From positions 2,666,001 to 2,730,000 of the forward strand of contig NZ_CP196822.1 in the NCBI RefSeq assembly GCF_051912485.1: a stretch of 64,000 bases of DNA, read 5' to 3'. Positions 45,258 through 54,267 of the stretch are shown piece by piece. The position numbers and the translations under genes are program-made. The notes beneath the pieces are model-generated. The model saw only the letters and a program-made list of their open reading frames with translations. It did no database searches and was not told the origin of the DNA. The stretch's first letter is position 1; each line of letters opens with the position of its first letter. This stretch comes from Nitrobacter sp051912485 (GTDB taxonomy: Bacteria > Pseudomonadota > Alphaproteobacteria > Rhizobiales > Xanthobacteraceae).

Positions 45258-45275
45258 CTTCGACCCGCACCAACG

Positions 45276-45692
45276 TTATCGGCGTCTTTGCAATCCCTTC
45301 CACAACTTAGGGCGGCTGCCTGTTCTGCCAGATTTCGGAAACATCTTCTCCCGCGATTCGAGGCGGCAGGTCAGGAGGAACGCCTGCTGAAGTCGACGCT
45401 GCCCGATCCTGCGTGCATGCGCCATGAGAATCTGGCGGCGACTCGGCATGTCCGGCGCCGCAATGGCGGTGCATAGTCGCTCGCTGTGACTCCGGAAGAA
45501 TCGGAACACCTCCCGCTCTCTCTCCTTGCCTAACGTATCCATCTTCGCGGCCAGGTCCAAGACCGCCCGCCGGTCCCGCGCTTCTCGAGATACCGCATAA
45601 CGCAACACCAGAAACAGCCAAGCCTGCACCATGTCGTCGTGAGCATCACCGGCAGAGACCGCGTGCAGAGACTTCGCCACCGGAAGCGACAT
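45276..45692 (-). CDS. Small hypothetical protein within the kdp operon
   Basis: A 138-residue Arg/Lys-rich soluble protein between kdpC and kdpD on the same strand (8 bp after kdpC, 18 bp before kdpD). It has no signal, membrane helix or known motif; predicted helices include AWLFLVLRYAVSREARDRR and RILQAHARR-like RRQILMAHARRIGQRRL. Similar extra genes occur at this place in some Bradyrhizobiaceae kdp operons as I recall. A role in Kdp assembly or signalling is only suggested by position. Confidence 0.6.
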   Translation of the reverse strand: MSLPVAKSLHAVSAGDAHDDMVQAWLFLVLRYAVSREARDRRAVLDLAAKMDTLGKEREREVFRFFRSHSERLCTAIAAPDMPSRRQILMAHARRIGQRRLQQAFLLTCRLESREKMFPKSGRTGSRPKLWKGLQRRR

Positions 45693-45700
45693 GCGTCACG

Positions 45701-46306
45701 CTAGCGCCTGCCACTCTGATCGAGAGCGAGATTCAGCCGAAGCACATTGATACGCGGCTCTCCGAGCCATCCCATCAGACGCCCCTCGGTCTGGGCTGCG
45801 ACCAGCGCGCGAATGCGCTCCTCCGGCAGACCGCGCGCCTTGGCCACCCGTGGCACCTGAAACAAGGCTGTATCGGGCGAGATGTCGGGATCAAGGCCGC
45901 TGCCCGATGCCGTGACCAAATCGACCGGCACCGGCTGCGACGGATTCTCCTCTTTCAGTTTTTCAACGTCGGCTCTGACGCGCTCTGCCAGCGCCTTGCT
46001 GGTCGGCCCCAGATTCGAACCGCCTGAATTTGCGGCGTTGTAAGGAGCCGGCACAGTTTTGGAGGCATCATTCGGATCGGGTGCCGTCGTTGCGGACGGC
46101 CGGCCATGGAAATAGCGGTTCTCGGTGAAATTCTGCCCGATCAACGCAGAGCCTACGACGTGCCCGTTACGCACAATCAAGCTGCCGTTCGCTTGGCCGG
46201 GAAACATCACGCCGGCAATGCCGGTGATGGCGAGAGGATAGATCAATCCGGTGATCAGTGTCAGACCGATCAGCACGGTCAACGCAGGGCGGATTTGCTT
46301 GAGCAT
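45701..46306 (-). CDS. kdpC: KdpC subunit of potassium-transporting ATPase
   Basis: A 201-residue subunit with one N-terminal membrane helix (ALTVLIGLTLITGLIYPL) and a periplasmic domain with GQNFTENRYFHGRPSA, SGGSNLGPTSKAL and ASGSGLDPDISP. It stabilises the KdpFABC complex and increases nucleotide affinity of KdpB. It follows kdpB by 11 bp. Confidence 0.96.
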   Translation of the reverse strand: MLKQIRPALTVLIGLTLITGLIYPLAITGIAGVMFPGQANGSLIVRNGHVVGSALIGQNFTENRYFHGRPSATTAPDPNDASKTVPAPYNAANSGGSNLGPTSKALAERVRADVEKLKEENPSQPVPVDLVTASGSGLDPDISPDTALFQVPRVAKARGLPEERIRALVAAQTEGRLMGWLGEPRINVLRLNLALDQSGRR

Positions 46307-46317
46307 GACAGTCCTCC

Positions 46318-48387
46318 TCAGGCGAGATGCAGGGCCGTAACAGCAAGATCGATCGCCTTGATGCCGATGAATGGAAGAACCACACCGCCGAGCGCGTAGA
46401 CCAGTAGATTTCGCCGCAGCAGCGCGGCCGCCCCGATCGGGCGGTATTTGACGCCTTTCAGCGCCAGCGGGATCAAGGCAATGATGATCAGCGCGTTGAA
46501 GATGATGGCGGACAGGATTGCACTCTGTGGCGTCGACAGATGCATGATATTGAGCACGCCGAGCTGAGGATAAAATGCCGCAAATATCGCCGGGATGATC
46601 GCGAAATATTTGGCTACATCGTTGGCGATGGAAAATGTCGTTAGCGCACCACGGGTCATCAAAAGCTGCTTGCCGATCTCCACGACCTCGATCAGCTTGG
46701 TGGGGTCGGAATCGAGATCGACCATATTACCGGCCTCGCGCGCGGCCTGTGTACCGCTCTGCATGGCGACGCCGACATCCGCCTGCGCCAGCGCTGGCGC
46801 ATCGTTGGTGCCGTCACCACACATGGCGATCAGCCGCCCGTCGGCCTGCTCACCGCGGATATAACGAAGCTTGTCTTCGGGCGTTGCCTCGGCGATGAAA
46901 TCGTCGACGCCCGCTTCGGAGGCAATCGAGGCAGCCGTGACCGGATTGTCGCCGGTAATCATGACGGTCTTGATCCCCATCCGGCGCAGGGCTGCGAACC
47001 GGTCCCTGACGTCCGGCTTCACGACGTCCTTGAGGTGAATCACTCCGACGAGACGTTCGCCGTCCACCAGTCCCAATGGCGTGCCTCCCGTCCGCGCGAT
47101 CCGGTCCACCGCGGCGCGAAACACCGGTGGCTCGGCGATATCGCGCCCGGCCTTTTCCCGCGCGAACTTCAGCGCCGAGTCGATTGCGCCCTTGCGCAGC
47201 ATGCGGCCACCTATATCAACGCCGGACAAGCGCGTCACAGCGGAGAACGGGATGAATCTCGCTTCCTTCCCGAAAGGCTCGCGGGTGATCTGATATCTGT
47301 CCTGCACCAGCGTGATGATCGAGCGGCCTTCGGCGGTGTCGTCCGCCTCGCTTGCCAAAAGCGCGATGCGTGCGGCTTCCTGTTCGCTGACACCCGGAGC
47401 CGGAATGATTTCCGTCGCCAATCGATTGCCGAACGTGATGGTCCCGGTCTTGTCGAGGAGTAATGTGTCAACGTCACCTGCGGCTTCGACCGCGCGCCCG
47501 GACATCGCGAGCACGTTGAACCGCACCAGACGGTCCATACCCGCAATGCCGATCGCAGACAGCAAAGCACCGATTGTCGTCGGGATCAGAGTGACAAACA
47601 GCGCAACCAGCACGACGACGGAAATCGTGCCGCCGGCGTAGGCGACGTAGCTCGGGATGGTTGCCGTTGCGAACACGAAGATGATGGTCAAGCCGACCAA
47701 CAGAATATTGAGCGCAATCTCGTTCGGCGTCTTCTGCCGTTCGGCACCTTCCACGAGCTTGATCATGCGGTCGAGAAACGAGGAGCCCGGCGACGAGGTG
47801 ATGCGGACGACGATGCGGTCAGAGATCACGGTGGTGCCGCCGGTAACCGCGGACCTGTCGCCGCCGGATTCGCGGATTACCGGCGCGGACTCGCCCGTCA
47901 CCGCCGCCTCGTTGACCGACGCGATGCCTTCGATCACATCGCCATCGCCGGGAATGATGTCGCCGGTCTCGCAGACCACGAGATCGCCGGCCTCCAATTC
48001 ATCCGCCGAAACGCCTTCGAACAGGTCGTGATTATCGGCCATCAGGACACGCTTGGCGGGAGTCTGCGTCCGCGTACTGCGCAGTGCATCCGCTTGCGCC
48101 TTTCCCCTGCCCTCAGCCACCGCCTCCGCGAAATTGGCGAACAACACGGTAAACCACAGCCAGATCACGATCTGCAATCCGAACGCGGTCGACTGGCCTG
48201 TCACGATATCTCGCACCAGCAATGCGCTGGTGAGCAGCGTGACCACTTCCAGCACGAACATGACCGGATTTTTGACAAGCGTCCGCGGATCCAGTTTCAC
48301 GAAAGCCTGGCCGATCGCGGGAGCCACGATCGCCGGATCAAACAGCCCGGTCGCCGGCATCCGCTTGCGAAGCTTGAGTGTGTCCAT
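46318..48387 (-). CDS. kdpB: KdpB, P-type ATPase subunit
   Basis: A 689-residue catalytic subunit. The phosphorylated Asp is in LLLDKTGTITFGNRLA, the actuator motif in AAVTGESAPVIRE, the hinge in MCGDGTNDAPALAQADVGVA, and the nucleotide-domain ITGDNPVTAASIA is present. Seven membrane helices are expected. It drives potassium uptake by KdpA. Confidence 0.97.
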   Translation of the reverse strand: MDTLKLRKRMPATGLFDPAIVAPAIGQAFVKLDPRTLVKNPVMFVLEVVTLLTSALLVRDIVTGQSTAFGLQIVIWLWFTVLFANFAEAVAEGRGKAQADALRSTRTQTPAKRVLMADNHDLFEGVSADELEAGDLVVCETGDIIPGDGDVIEGIASVNEAAVTGESAPVIRESGGDRSAVTGGTTVISDRIVVRITSSPGSSFLDRMIKLVEGAERQKTPNEIALNILLVGLTIIFVFATATIPSYVAYAGGTISVVVLVALFVTLIPTTIGALLSAIGIAGMDRLVRFNVLAMSGRAVEAAGDVDTLLLDKTGTITFGNRLATEIIPAPGVSEQEAARIALLASEADDTAEGRSIITLVQDRYQITREPFGKEARFIPFSAVTRLSGVDIGGRMLRKGAIDSALKFAREKAGRDIAEPPVFRAAVDRIARTGGTPLGLVDGERLVGVIHLKDVVKPDVRDRFAALRRMGIKTVMITGDNPVTAASIASEAGVDDFIAEATPEDKLRYIRGEQADGRLIAMCGDGTNDAPALAQADVGVAMQSGTQAAREAGNMVDLDSDPTKLIEVVEIGKQLLMTRGALTTFSIANDVAKYFAIIPAIFAAFYPQLGVLNIMHLSTPQSAILSAIIFNALIIIALIPLALKGVKYRPIGAAALLRRNLLVYALGGVVLPFIGIKAIDLAVTALHLA

Positions 48388-48405
48388 GGGCGGACTCCGA
48401 TTTGT

Positions 48406-50109
48406 CTAGAACAGGCTGCCAGACTGCATCGCAAGATGCTCGACGATGGGGCCGAGCGCGAGCGCCGGAAAGAAGGTTAGGCCACCGACAATGAGGATGA
48501 CGCCGACCAGAAGGCCGACGAACAGCGCGCCGGTGGTCGGAAACGTCCCGCTCGACGCGGCGATCGTCTTCTTCGTGGCAAGCGCGCCGGCGATCGCCAT
48601 GGCCGGCACGATCATCCAGAAGCGGCCCAAAAACATCGTGATCGCGCCAGTGAGGTTGTAAAACAGCGTGTTGCCAGTCAGTCCGGCAAACGCCGAACCG
48701 TTGTTGGCGGCTTGCGACGTGAAGGCATAGAGAACTTCACTGAACCCATGCGGGCCGGCATTGCCCATCGACGCAGCAGCGGGTGGATAGACCACGGCGA
48801 CTGCGGTCCATCCCAGCATCATGAGCGGCAGGATCAGGATAGAAAGCATCGCCATCTTGACCTCGCGCGCTTCGATCTTCTTGCCGACATATTCCGGCGT
48901 GCGCCCAACCATCAGGCCGGCGATAAACATCGTGACGATGACGAACAGCAGCATGCCGTAAAGGCCCGCGCCCACGCCGCCGACCACGATCTCGCCGAGC
49001 TCCATATTGATCAGGGGAACCATGCCGCCAAGCGCCGTGAAGGAATCATGCATCGCATTGACGGCACCGCACGAAGCCGCTGTTGTGACCACAGCGAAAA
49101 GCGCAGAGGCCGCGATTCCGAAACGGACTTCCTTGCCTTCCATGTTACCGCCGGCAAGGCCGAGACCATTCAACAGCGTCGTGCTGTTGGTTTCGGCCCA
49201 GTAGCAGACGGCGACGCCCGCAATGAACAAAATGCCCATCGCCGCCAGGATAGCCCAGCCCTGACGCTGGTTACCGACCATGCGGCCAAACACATTGGTC
49301 ATGGCTGCACCAAGCACGAAGATCAGAACCATCTGGATGAAATTCGATAACGCGGTCGGATTCTCGAATGGATGCGCAGCGTTGGCGTTGAAGAAGCCAC
49401 CACCGTTGGTGCCGAGCATCTTGATCACGACTTGCGACGCCACCGGTCCGACCGCAATGGTCTGGTGTGCGCCTTCAAGGGTCGTTGCATCGACGTACCC
49501 GCCGAGCGTCTGGGGAATGCCCTGCCAGACCATGAATAGCGCGACGGGAATGCAGATCGGCAGCAGAATATAGAGCGTGCATCTGACGACATCGACCCAG
49601 AAATTGCCGACCGTTCGCGCGGAGGTCCGCGCGAAACCGCGAACAAGCGCCATCGCCAGCGCGATGCCTGTCGCGGCCGACAGGAAATTCTGCGACGTCA
49701 GGCCCAGCATCTGCACGAGATAGGACATCGTACTTTCGCCGCCGTAGTTCTGCCAGTTGGTGTTGGTGACGAAGCTAATAGCGGTGTTGAATGACAGATC
49801 GGGCGGCACCGCCGACTGTCCGACCGGATTGAACGGCAGCAGCGCCTGCAGCCGCATCAGACCGTAGAGAAGCAAAAAGCCGCCCGCGTTGAAAAGCAGC
49901 ATAGCGATGGCGTAAGTGAGCCAGTGCTGCTCACGCGTGACGTCGATGCCTGCGAGCCGATAGAGCCCAACCTCCAGCGGCTGCAACATCGGGGAGAGAA
50001 ACGTGCGCTCGCCATTGAATACGCGCGTCATGTAGCCGCCGAGAATCGGGGAAAGGACAGCGACGATCGCACAGAACAGGATGATCTGAGCCCAGCCAAG
50101 GACGGTCAT
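48406..50109 (-). CDS. kdpA: KdpA, potassium-translocating subunit
   Basis: A 567-residue, ten-helix channel-like subunit of the SKT family, with four selectivity-filter regions such as SFVTNTNWQNYGGES and LGTNGGGFFNANAAHPFENPT. It starts at ATG 50109, 10 bp after kdpF. Length and motifs are standard. Confidence 0.97.
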   Translation of the reverse strand: MTVLGWAQIILFCAIVAVLSPILGGYMTRVFNGERTFLSPMLQPLEVGLYRLAGIDVTREQHWLTYAIAMLLFNAGGFLLLYGLMRLQALLPFNPVGQSAVPPDLSFNTAISFVTNTNWQNYGGESTMSYLVQMLGLTSQNFLSAATGIALAMALVRGFARTSARTVGNFWVDVVRCTLYILLPICIPVALFMVWQGIPQTLGGYVDATTLEGAHQTIAVGPVASQVVIKMLGTNGGGFFNANAAHPFENPTALSNFIQMVLIFVLGAAMTNVFGRMVGNQRQGWAILAAMGILFIAGVAVCYWAETNSTTLLNGLGLAGGNMEGKEVRFGIAASALFAVVTTAASCGAVNAMHDSFTALGGMVPLINMELGEIVVGGVGAGLYGMLLFVIVTMFIAGLMVGRTPEYVGKKIEAREVKMAMLSILILPLMMLGWTAVAVVYPPAAASMGNAGPHGFSEVLYAFTSQAANNGSAFAGLTGNTLFYNLTGAITMFLGRFWMIVPAMAIAGALATKKTIAASSGTFPTTGALFVGLLVGVILIVGGLTFFPALALGPIVEHLAMQSGSLF

Positions 50110-50119
50110 GATCCGCCTC

Positions 50120-50209
50120 CTAGAAGCGTTCCGGAAACAGCAGCGCGTAGGTGAGGTAGATGAGCAGCCCCGCCGTCACGAGCGCAGCCAGTGAATAGTC
50201 GATGGGCAT
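50120..50209 (-). CDS. kdpF: KdpF small membrane subunit
   Basis: A 29-residue peptide, MPIDYSLAALVTAGLLIYLT then YALLFPERF, with one membrane helix and the KdpF ending ALLxPERF. AGAGG lies upstream of its ATG. KdpF is the lipid-like stabiliser of the KdpFABC complex, and it sits directly before kdpA as in other kdp operons. Confidence 0.92.
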   Translation of the reverse strand: MPIDYSLAALVTAGLLIYLTYALLFPERF

Positions 50210-50220
50210 GATGCACCTCT

Positions 50221-50304
50221 TCACAGCCGGTCGCACACGACGGCGTAGCCGATCGTCACCACGAAGAGGGCAAAGCCGCCGACGAACATGAGCAAATCGA
50301 ACAT
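50221..50304 (-). CDS. 27-residue membrane peptide leading the kdp operon
   Basis: ATG 50304 has a very strong GGAGGGAG ribosome site. It encodes MFDLLMFVGGFALFVVTIGY plus AVVCDRL, one membrane helix with a short C-terminal charge. The stop is 11 bp before the kdpF start, so it is probably the true first gene of the operon. It is too short for usual gene calling. It may be a second KdpF-like stabiliser or a translated leader. Confidence 0.7.
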   Translation of the reverse strand: MFDLLMFVGGFALFVVTIGYAVVCDRL

Positions 50305-50461
50305 GACACTCCCTCCAGATTACGTGGAGCTTCGATACAGTTAGGCGGATCAAAATAAGGAATCGATACGGATTTTTGAAGCCGCGTATAAAGACGGCAT
50401 AAATAGCGCAGGCGTGAAATGCGGTATCCGCTAAGTTGATTTATCCGCGCGGAGGTCGTGC

Positions 50462-50695
50462 ATGGCTGAGAGAGTAGACGGACGTGTCGTTAACGCGGTT
50501 TCACCCTCTGCAACGCAGAGTGAGCCAGGTCACAGCGCCCGCGCGCGCCATGCGACGATGGAACCACTGCGTGAAACAGACAGGGTCGTCTACTGGGATC
50601 ACCGCGGAGGTGTTGGGGTTGTGCTGGTATTGACCTTGCAAAATCGCAACAATTTTCCCGTGACGTTCGAGGCTAATCACGTCCGCATTTACTAA
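50462..50695 (+). CDS. Small hypothetical protein, possibly degenerate
   Basis: A 77-residue frame with a perfect GGAGG site eight bases before ATG. Its opening MAERVDGRVVNAV resembles that of the 48-residue membrane protein at 50972 (shared G7-R8 and V10, similar acid/Gly pattern after). Instead of a full membrane helix it has only RGGVGVVLVLTL and then a polar tail, as if the end had drifted out of frame. It may be a decayed paralogue. Confidence 0.5.
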   Translation: MAERVDGRVVNAVSPSATQSEPGHSARARHATMEPLRETDRVVYWDHRGGVGVVLVLTLQNRNNFPVTFEANHVRIY

Positions 50696-50971
50696 TACGG
50701 CGAGGACATATAGCTGGCCGCATCGATTGAGCGGCCAGCTATCGCATAGGTGCCAGATCGAATCGTAAGCCCGATAAACTCGAAGCGCTTTTATACTGCT
50801 TCGCTGCGCATCCCGATTACGGCGCAGCGAATAGCGCTTCACGGCGAGCGGAACCTGACCGCAGCATCTCACTCCATGCGCGTCGACAGAATTCCAATCG
50901 GAACGAAACTGGATTTATCGGATTGACTCAATGCCTATGTTGGCAGGGACTTTCAATCTCAGGAGCAACGC

Positions 50972-51118
50972 ATGTCAAAACTGGAAAACGGACGCATAGT
51001 CGAGACGGCAATGGAAGCGCGAGGAGCAGAACGTGGACCTACGGTGCGTAACGTACTGGCCTGGAGCACGGGGTTGGCTGTGGCAGGATTCGCTGTTGTC
51101 TATCTCCTCTATTTCTAG
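50972..51118 (+). CDS. 48-residue single-helix membrane protein
   Basis: ATG 50972 follows AGGAG by six bases. The product has a charged N-terminal half (MSKLENGRIVETAMEARG) and a C-terminal helix (NVLAWSTGLAVAGFAVVYLL). Similar small proteins are common in Bradyrhizobiaceae as I recall; function unknown. A GGAAC-N16-GATT sequence just upstream (from about 50901) weakly resembles an EcfG promoter. Confidence 0.6.
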   Translation: MSKLENGRIVETAMEARGAERGPTVRNVLAWSTGLAVAGFAVVYLLYF

Positions 51119-51467
51119 AGGCCCATGGTGTTGTGTATCTTCTTGATGCTGACCCCTTTCGTTCAGCGATCCCGATTAAGCGTAGGACAGAAGAGGCAAC
51201 CGATTGCATTTCGAAATATTTGCGGTGGTTCTTATTTGCCCGCGCGGAGATGTGCCTCTTTCCTACGTCTTCTTCAGAAATCCCATTCAAGTGAACCGTC
51301 GCTAGGAGCGCGCATGGCTGGAGCGCCTCTTACGGCGGGGGATTCTTTTGCCCAGCGCCAACAGGCCTCTGGATAGGAGCTTCGGCGCTTCGCCGGGAAC
51401 ATTCTCACTCGTGATTCAAAGCAGAAAGCCCCGCCGGAGCGGGGCCTTCCGTTACAAGCTCCATCAA
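51119..51467. other. Gene-free stretch with the csbD terminator
   Basis: About 350 bp without a supported gene between the 48-residue ORF and the csbD-like gene. The right end holds the terminator at 51428-51445. Confidence 0.5.
51428..51445 (-). terminator. Terminator of the CsbD-family gene
   Basis: GCCCCGC (51428-51434) and GCGGGGC (51439-51445) form a perfect 7-bp stem with a CGGA loop. On the minus strand it is followed by TTTCTG, 22 bp after the CsbD stop. Confidence 0.7.
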
Positions 51468-51671
51468 TTACCAACTCTGCCGATCGTACCAATTCTCGAC
51501 TTCCTTCTTTGTCTGTTCCTTCTGATATCCGTAGCGCTCCTGGATTTTTCCCTCGAGCTGGTCACGCTTGCCGGCGATGACGTCAAGGTCATCATCCGTC
51601 AATTTTCCCCACTGCTCTTTGACCTTGCCTTTCAACTGCTTCCAGCTTCCTTCAACCCGATTCCAATCCAT
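51468..51671 (-). CDS. CsbD-family stress protein
   Basis: A 67-residue, highly charged helical protein: MDWNRVEGSWKQLKGKVKEQ, WGKLTDDDLDVIAGKRDQLEG and KIQERYGYQKEQTKKEVENW. This is the CsbD fold, general-stress proteins of unknown mechanism. CCTCC (ribosome site on the minus strand, GGAGG) is seven bases upstream of ATG. An EcfG-like promoter lies 35-60 bp upstream and points toward it. Confidence 0.92.
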   Translation of the reverse strand: MDWNRVEGSWKQLKGKVKEQWGKLTDDDLDVIAGKRDQLEGKIQERYGYQKEQTKKEVENWYDRQSW

Positions 51672-51705
51672 CGTGATGACCTCCTGTCAGGGGTTCGGCA
51701 CTAAC

Positions 51706-51730
51706 AACTGACAAACCACGAAGACGTTCC
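51706..51730 (-). promoter_or_regulatory. EcfG-like promoter for the CsbD gene
   Basis: On the minus strand GGAAC (51730-51726), a 16-base spacer and AGTT (51709-51706) match the alphaproteobacterial general-stress consensus GGAAC-N16/17-(c)GTT. The distance to the CsbD ATG is normal. Confidence 0.6.
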
Positions 51731-51750
51731 TGTGTTACGTTTTGTACATA

Positions 51751-51775
51751 GGAACGAAGTGCCACGCTCAATGTT
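51751..51775 (+). promoter_or_regulatory. EcfG-like promoter for the PRC-barrel gene
   Basis: GGAAC (51751-51755), 16 bases and TGTT (51772-51775) match the same consensus, facing away from the CsbD promoter. The start codon of the PRC-barrel gene is 28 bp downstream. Confidence 0.6.
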
Positions 51776-51802
51776 GTAAAGTCCTCAGCAATGGAGGTTC
51801 AC

Positions 51803-52222
51803 TTGAAAACACTTATAGCCGCCGCCGCACTTCTGATGATATCGACCGCATCATTCGCTCAAACCACCGCAAACACACCATCGCAAGCCGCCGCTCCCGT
51901 CGCTGCTGCCGGCGATTGGAGCGCGTCGAAGATGTCAGGCGTGAAAGTTTACAATGAAGCGAATGACAAGATCGGCGAGATTTCCGACGTCATCGTCAAC
52001 TCGCAGGGACAGGTTAGAGGTGTCGTCGTTGAAGCCGGCGGCTTTCTGGGCATGGGCACGCATTACGTTCTGATTGCGATGAACAGCCTGAAGTTCGCAA
52101 ACGAGGCCGGAAAGACAACGGTGGGACAAACCTCTCAAACAAAGAGGGAGTGGTTTCCTGACCGCGCGGTGCTCAACCTCACGAAGGACCAGTTGAAAGC
52201 GCTTCCGGAGTTTAAGTACTGA
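51803..52222 (+). CDS. Exported PRC-barrel protein
   Basis: A 139-residue protein. TTG 51803 is the probable start because GGAGG lies five bases before it and the product then opens with a clean signal peptide (KTLIAAAALLMISTASFAQ); the in-frame ATG 51791 is upstream of that site. The mature part has a PRC-barrel: DWSASKMSGVKVYNEANDKI, GEISDVIVNSQGQVRGVVVE and HYVLIAMNSL. Such exported PRC-barrel proteins are common, of unclear function, and often stress-induced. It is divergent from csbD. Confidence 0.85.
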   Translation: MKTLIAAAALLMISTASFAQTTANTPSQAAAPVAAAGDWSASKMSGVKVYNEANDKIGEISDVIVNSQGQVRGVVVEAGGFLGMGTHYVLIAMNSLKFANEAGKTTVGQTSQTKREWFPDRAVLNLTKDQLKALPEFKY

Positions 52223-52988
52223 CGAGGAAATGAAAGCTCGGTCAGCGAACGACAGGCGGGCTTTATCATTACGCTCAACAATCTCGGATCGATTTCGGAA
52301 TTGACGGGTCGTGAGCCGAGCCTTTACCGGTTGTTCACCCGACTGTGAGAACTTGGTTTCAACCCGGAAGGGCCTAGTATTGCGTACAAAACTCGCTGCC
52401 GGCTCAACCGGCGGCGAGTTTTTTGTGTGTGAAGGCGGGAACCTGCCGCAGAAATATGTTGAGAGCCGGATATATTGAGAACTGGCCAGATCGAGCGTCA
52501 CCCTGACACGGCGTTTTACAACTCATTAACGGTCGCGGCGCATCTTCCGGGTAGGTAGCCTTTTACGGTTCCTGCTATGGATGACTTAGAGGACACCCAA
52601 CCGTCCCTGCGGCAAGCTTATTCCAGGCTCGCCGCCTGGGTCTGCCGTATGAACCGGCCTCCCGCAGAATCGCGGATGATCGATTCTAACCGGCAACCGG
52701 AAGACTCGAGAACCGTTGTTCCGAGCAGGTTGTCGGACCCTGTTCGATCCGATTAGTTCCCCGAAAAAAGAGCTACCGTCACGCACGTCGGCTCAATGCG
52801 TTAATGGACGGTCTGCATCCCCTCCACACGCAAACACTGCCGCCGGAATCATGCCGAAGATGGAGACCCGATACTCGCGATCCATGTCTGCTGCACGAAA
52901 TGGTGGGCTGCTCCAACCAGCAGCGATGTGGTTCGACAACCGATGCACCTCACGGGCGGCGCGGAGCGACCAATCCGGAGTGCGCGGA
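52223..52988. other. Gene-free stretch
   Basis: About 770 bp between the PRC-barrel gene and the galE stop. Only the terminator at 52389-52424 is recognised. Short frames (for example 52716-53117 plus) have no family features. Confidence 0.5.
52389..52424. terminator. Strong rho-independent terminator
   Basis: ACTCGC pairs with GCGAGT and an inner CCGG with CCGG across a short loop, followed by TTTTTT on the plus strand. Preceding A residues give a weaker U-tract on the minus strand too, so it may work both ways. It probably ends the PRC-barrel transcript. Confidence 0.75.
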
Positions 52989-54029
52989 TCATGGAGCTAC
53001 AGGAGCGTGACTGAAGTTGACCACACTAGATGGCTGTCCGCGCTCCGTCATCGCAACGGATGCCAGCCTCTTCTCCCAGTTGCAGGCATGCTCAATCATC
53101 TTCAGCAAATCATTTAATTCCGGCTTCCAGCCCAAGCTCATAAGTCGATCGCTATTTGCTACAACTGAAGCAGGATCTCCCGCTCGACGCGACGCTTGGC
53201 GAGTTTCGAAGTCAACTCCCATGACCATCCTGACCGCGCGAATAACTTCTTTGACTGAATAGCCTTGTCCGTAGCCACAATTGAGCGTTTGAGACTCTCC
53301 ACCGTTCCGCAGATGGTCGAGGGCCACGAGGTGTGCGCGTGCCAAATCGGAAACATGCACATAATCTCGTATGCACGTCCCATCTGGGGTTGGATAGTCG
53401 CTGCCATAGATGCTCATATATTGACGTCGGCGAAGCGCCGTCTCGATCGCGACTTTAATGAGATGCGTCGCACCGGGTGTCGATTGGCCAAGGCGTCCGG
53501 CCGGATCGGCGCCCGCGACGTTGAAGTAGCGCAAGGTCACGTGCCGCAGCTTGGATGCCGCGCTCGCATCAACCAGCATATGTTCCGACATCAGTTTTGA
53601 CATGCCATACGGCGAGAGTGGCGCTGGGAGCGCTGCCTCGTTCACAGGTGTAGAACTGGGGTTGCCATAAACAGCCGCAGATGAAGAGAAAACGAAGTAC
53701 TTCACGTTTTCTTCTACGGCAGCTTGCAACAAGGTATGAGTATTGACGGTATTGTTCCGATAATACTTGAGTGGCTCGGCAACCGATTCCGGAACGACTA
53801 TTTTGGCGGCGAAATGCACGACCGCGTCAATCTTATAGTTTCGTATCAGACGCGATACTAACTCGGCATCTCCGACATCACCGACAATGAACGGAACATT
53901 TGACGGAACAGCCTCCCGGCTGCCGGTCGATAGATCGTCCAGCACAATCGGAACTTCCCCCCGATCGAGGAAAGCGAGAACCGTATGTCCGCCGATGAAG
54001 CCGGCGCCGCCAGTGATCAGTGTCGCCAC
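52989..54029 (-). CDS. galE: UDP-glucose 4-epimerase
   Basis: A 346-residue extended short-chain dehydrogenase that interconverts UDP-glucose and UDP-galactose. NAD motif TLITGGAGFIGGHTVLAF at the start, VVHFAAKIVVPESV, the catalytic SSSAAVYG and YGMSK (Tyr-x-x-x-Lys), and RYFNVAGADPAGRLGQ are all present. It has a ~20-residue polar C-terminal tail beyond the usual end. It supplies UDP-galactose for the surrounding glycan locus. Confidence 0.94.
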   Translation of the reverse strand: MATLITGGAGFIGGHTVLAFLDRGEVPIVLDDLSTGSREAVPSNVPFIVGDVGDAELVSRLIRNYKIDAVVHFAAKIVVPESVAEPLKYYRNNTVNTHTLLQAAVEENVKYFVFSSSAAVYGNPSSTPVNEAALPAPLSPYGMSKLMSEHMLVDASAASKLRHVTLRYFNVAGADPAGRLGQSTPGATHLIKVAIETALRRRQYMSIYGSDYPTPDGTCIRDYVHVSDLARAHLVALDHLRNGGESQTLNCGYGQGYSVKEVIRAVRMVMGVDFETRQASRRAGDPASVVANSDRLMSLGWKPELNDLLKMIEHACNWEKRLASVAMTERGQPSSVVNFSHAPVAP

Positions 54030-54267
54030 TTGGCATCTCCTGTCGAAGGCACCGCGAGTTTCAGGGCAAAGCCTGCATTGTCATACAGCCTTTTACGGTC
54101 ACTTGTCGATTTGGCACTTGGAGTAGTCAAAACGGAGTGGGAATCGCTGGGCCGGCAGAACCCGTATTGCTGAGCCCGTCGGACCACATATTCGCGCATC
54201 GCGAGGCGACGAGACCGCAGACGACAAGACTTCCGGCTTTATCCAACATCCGCTCTATCAACGACAG

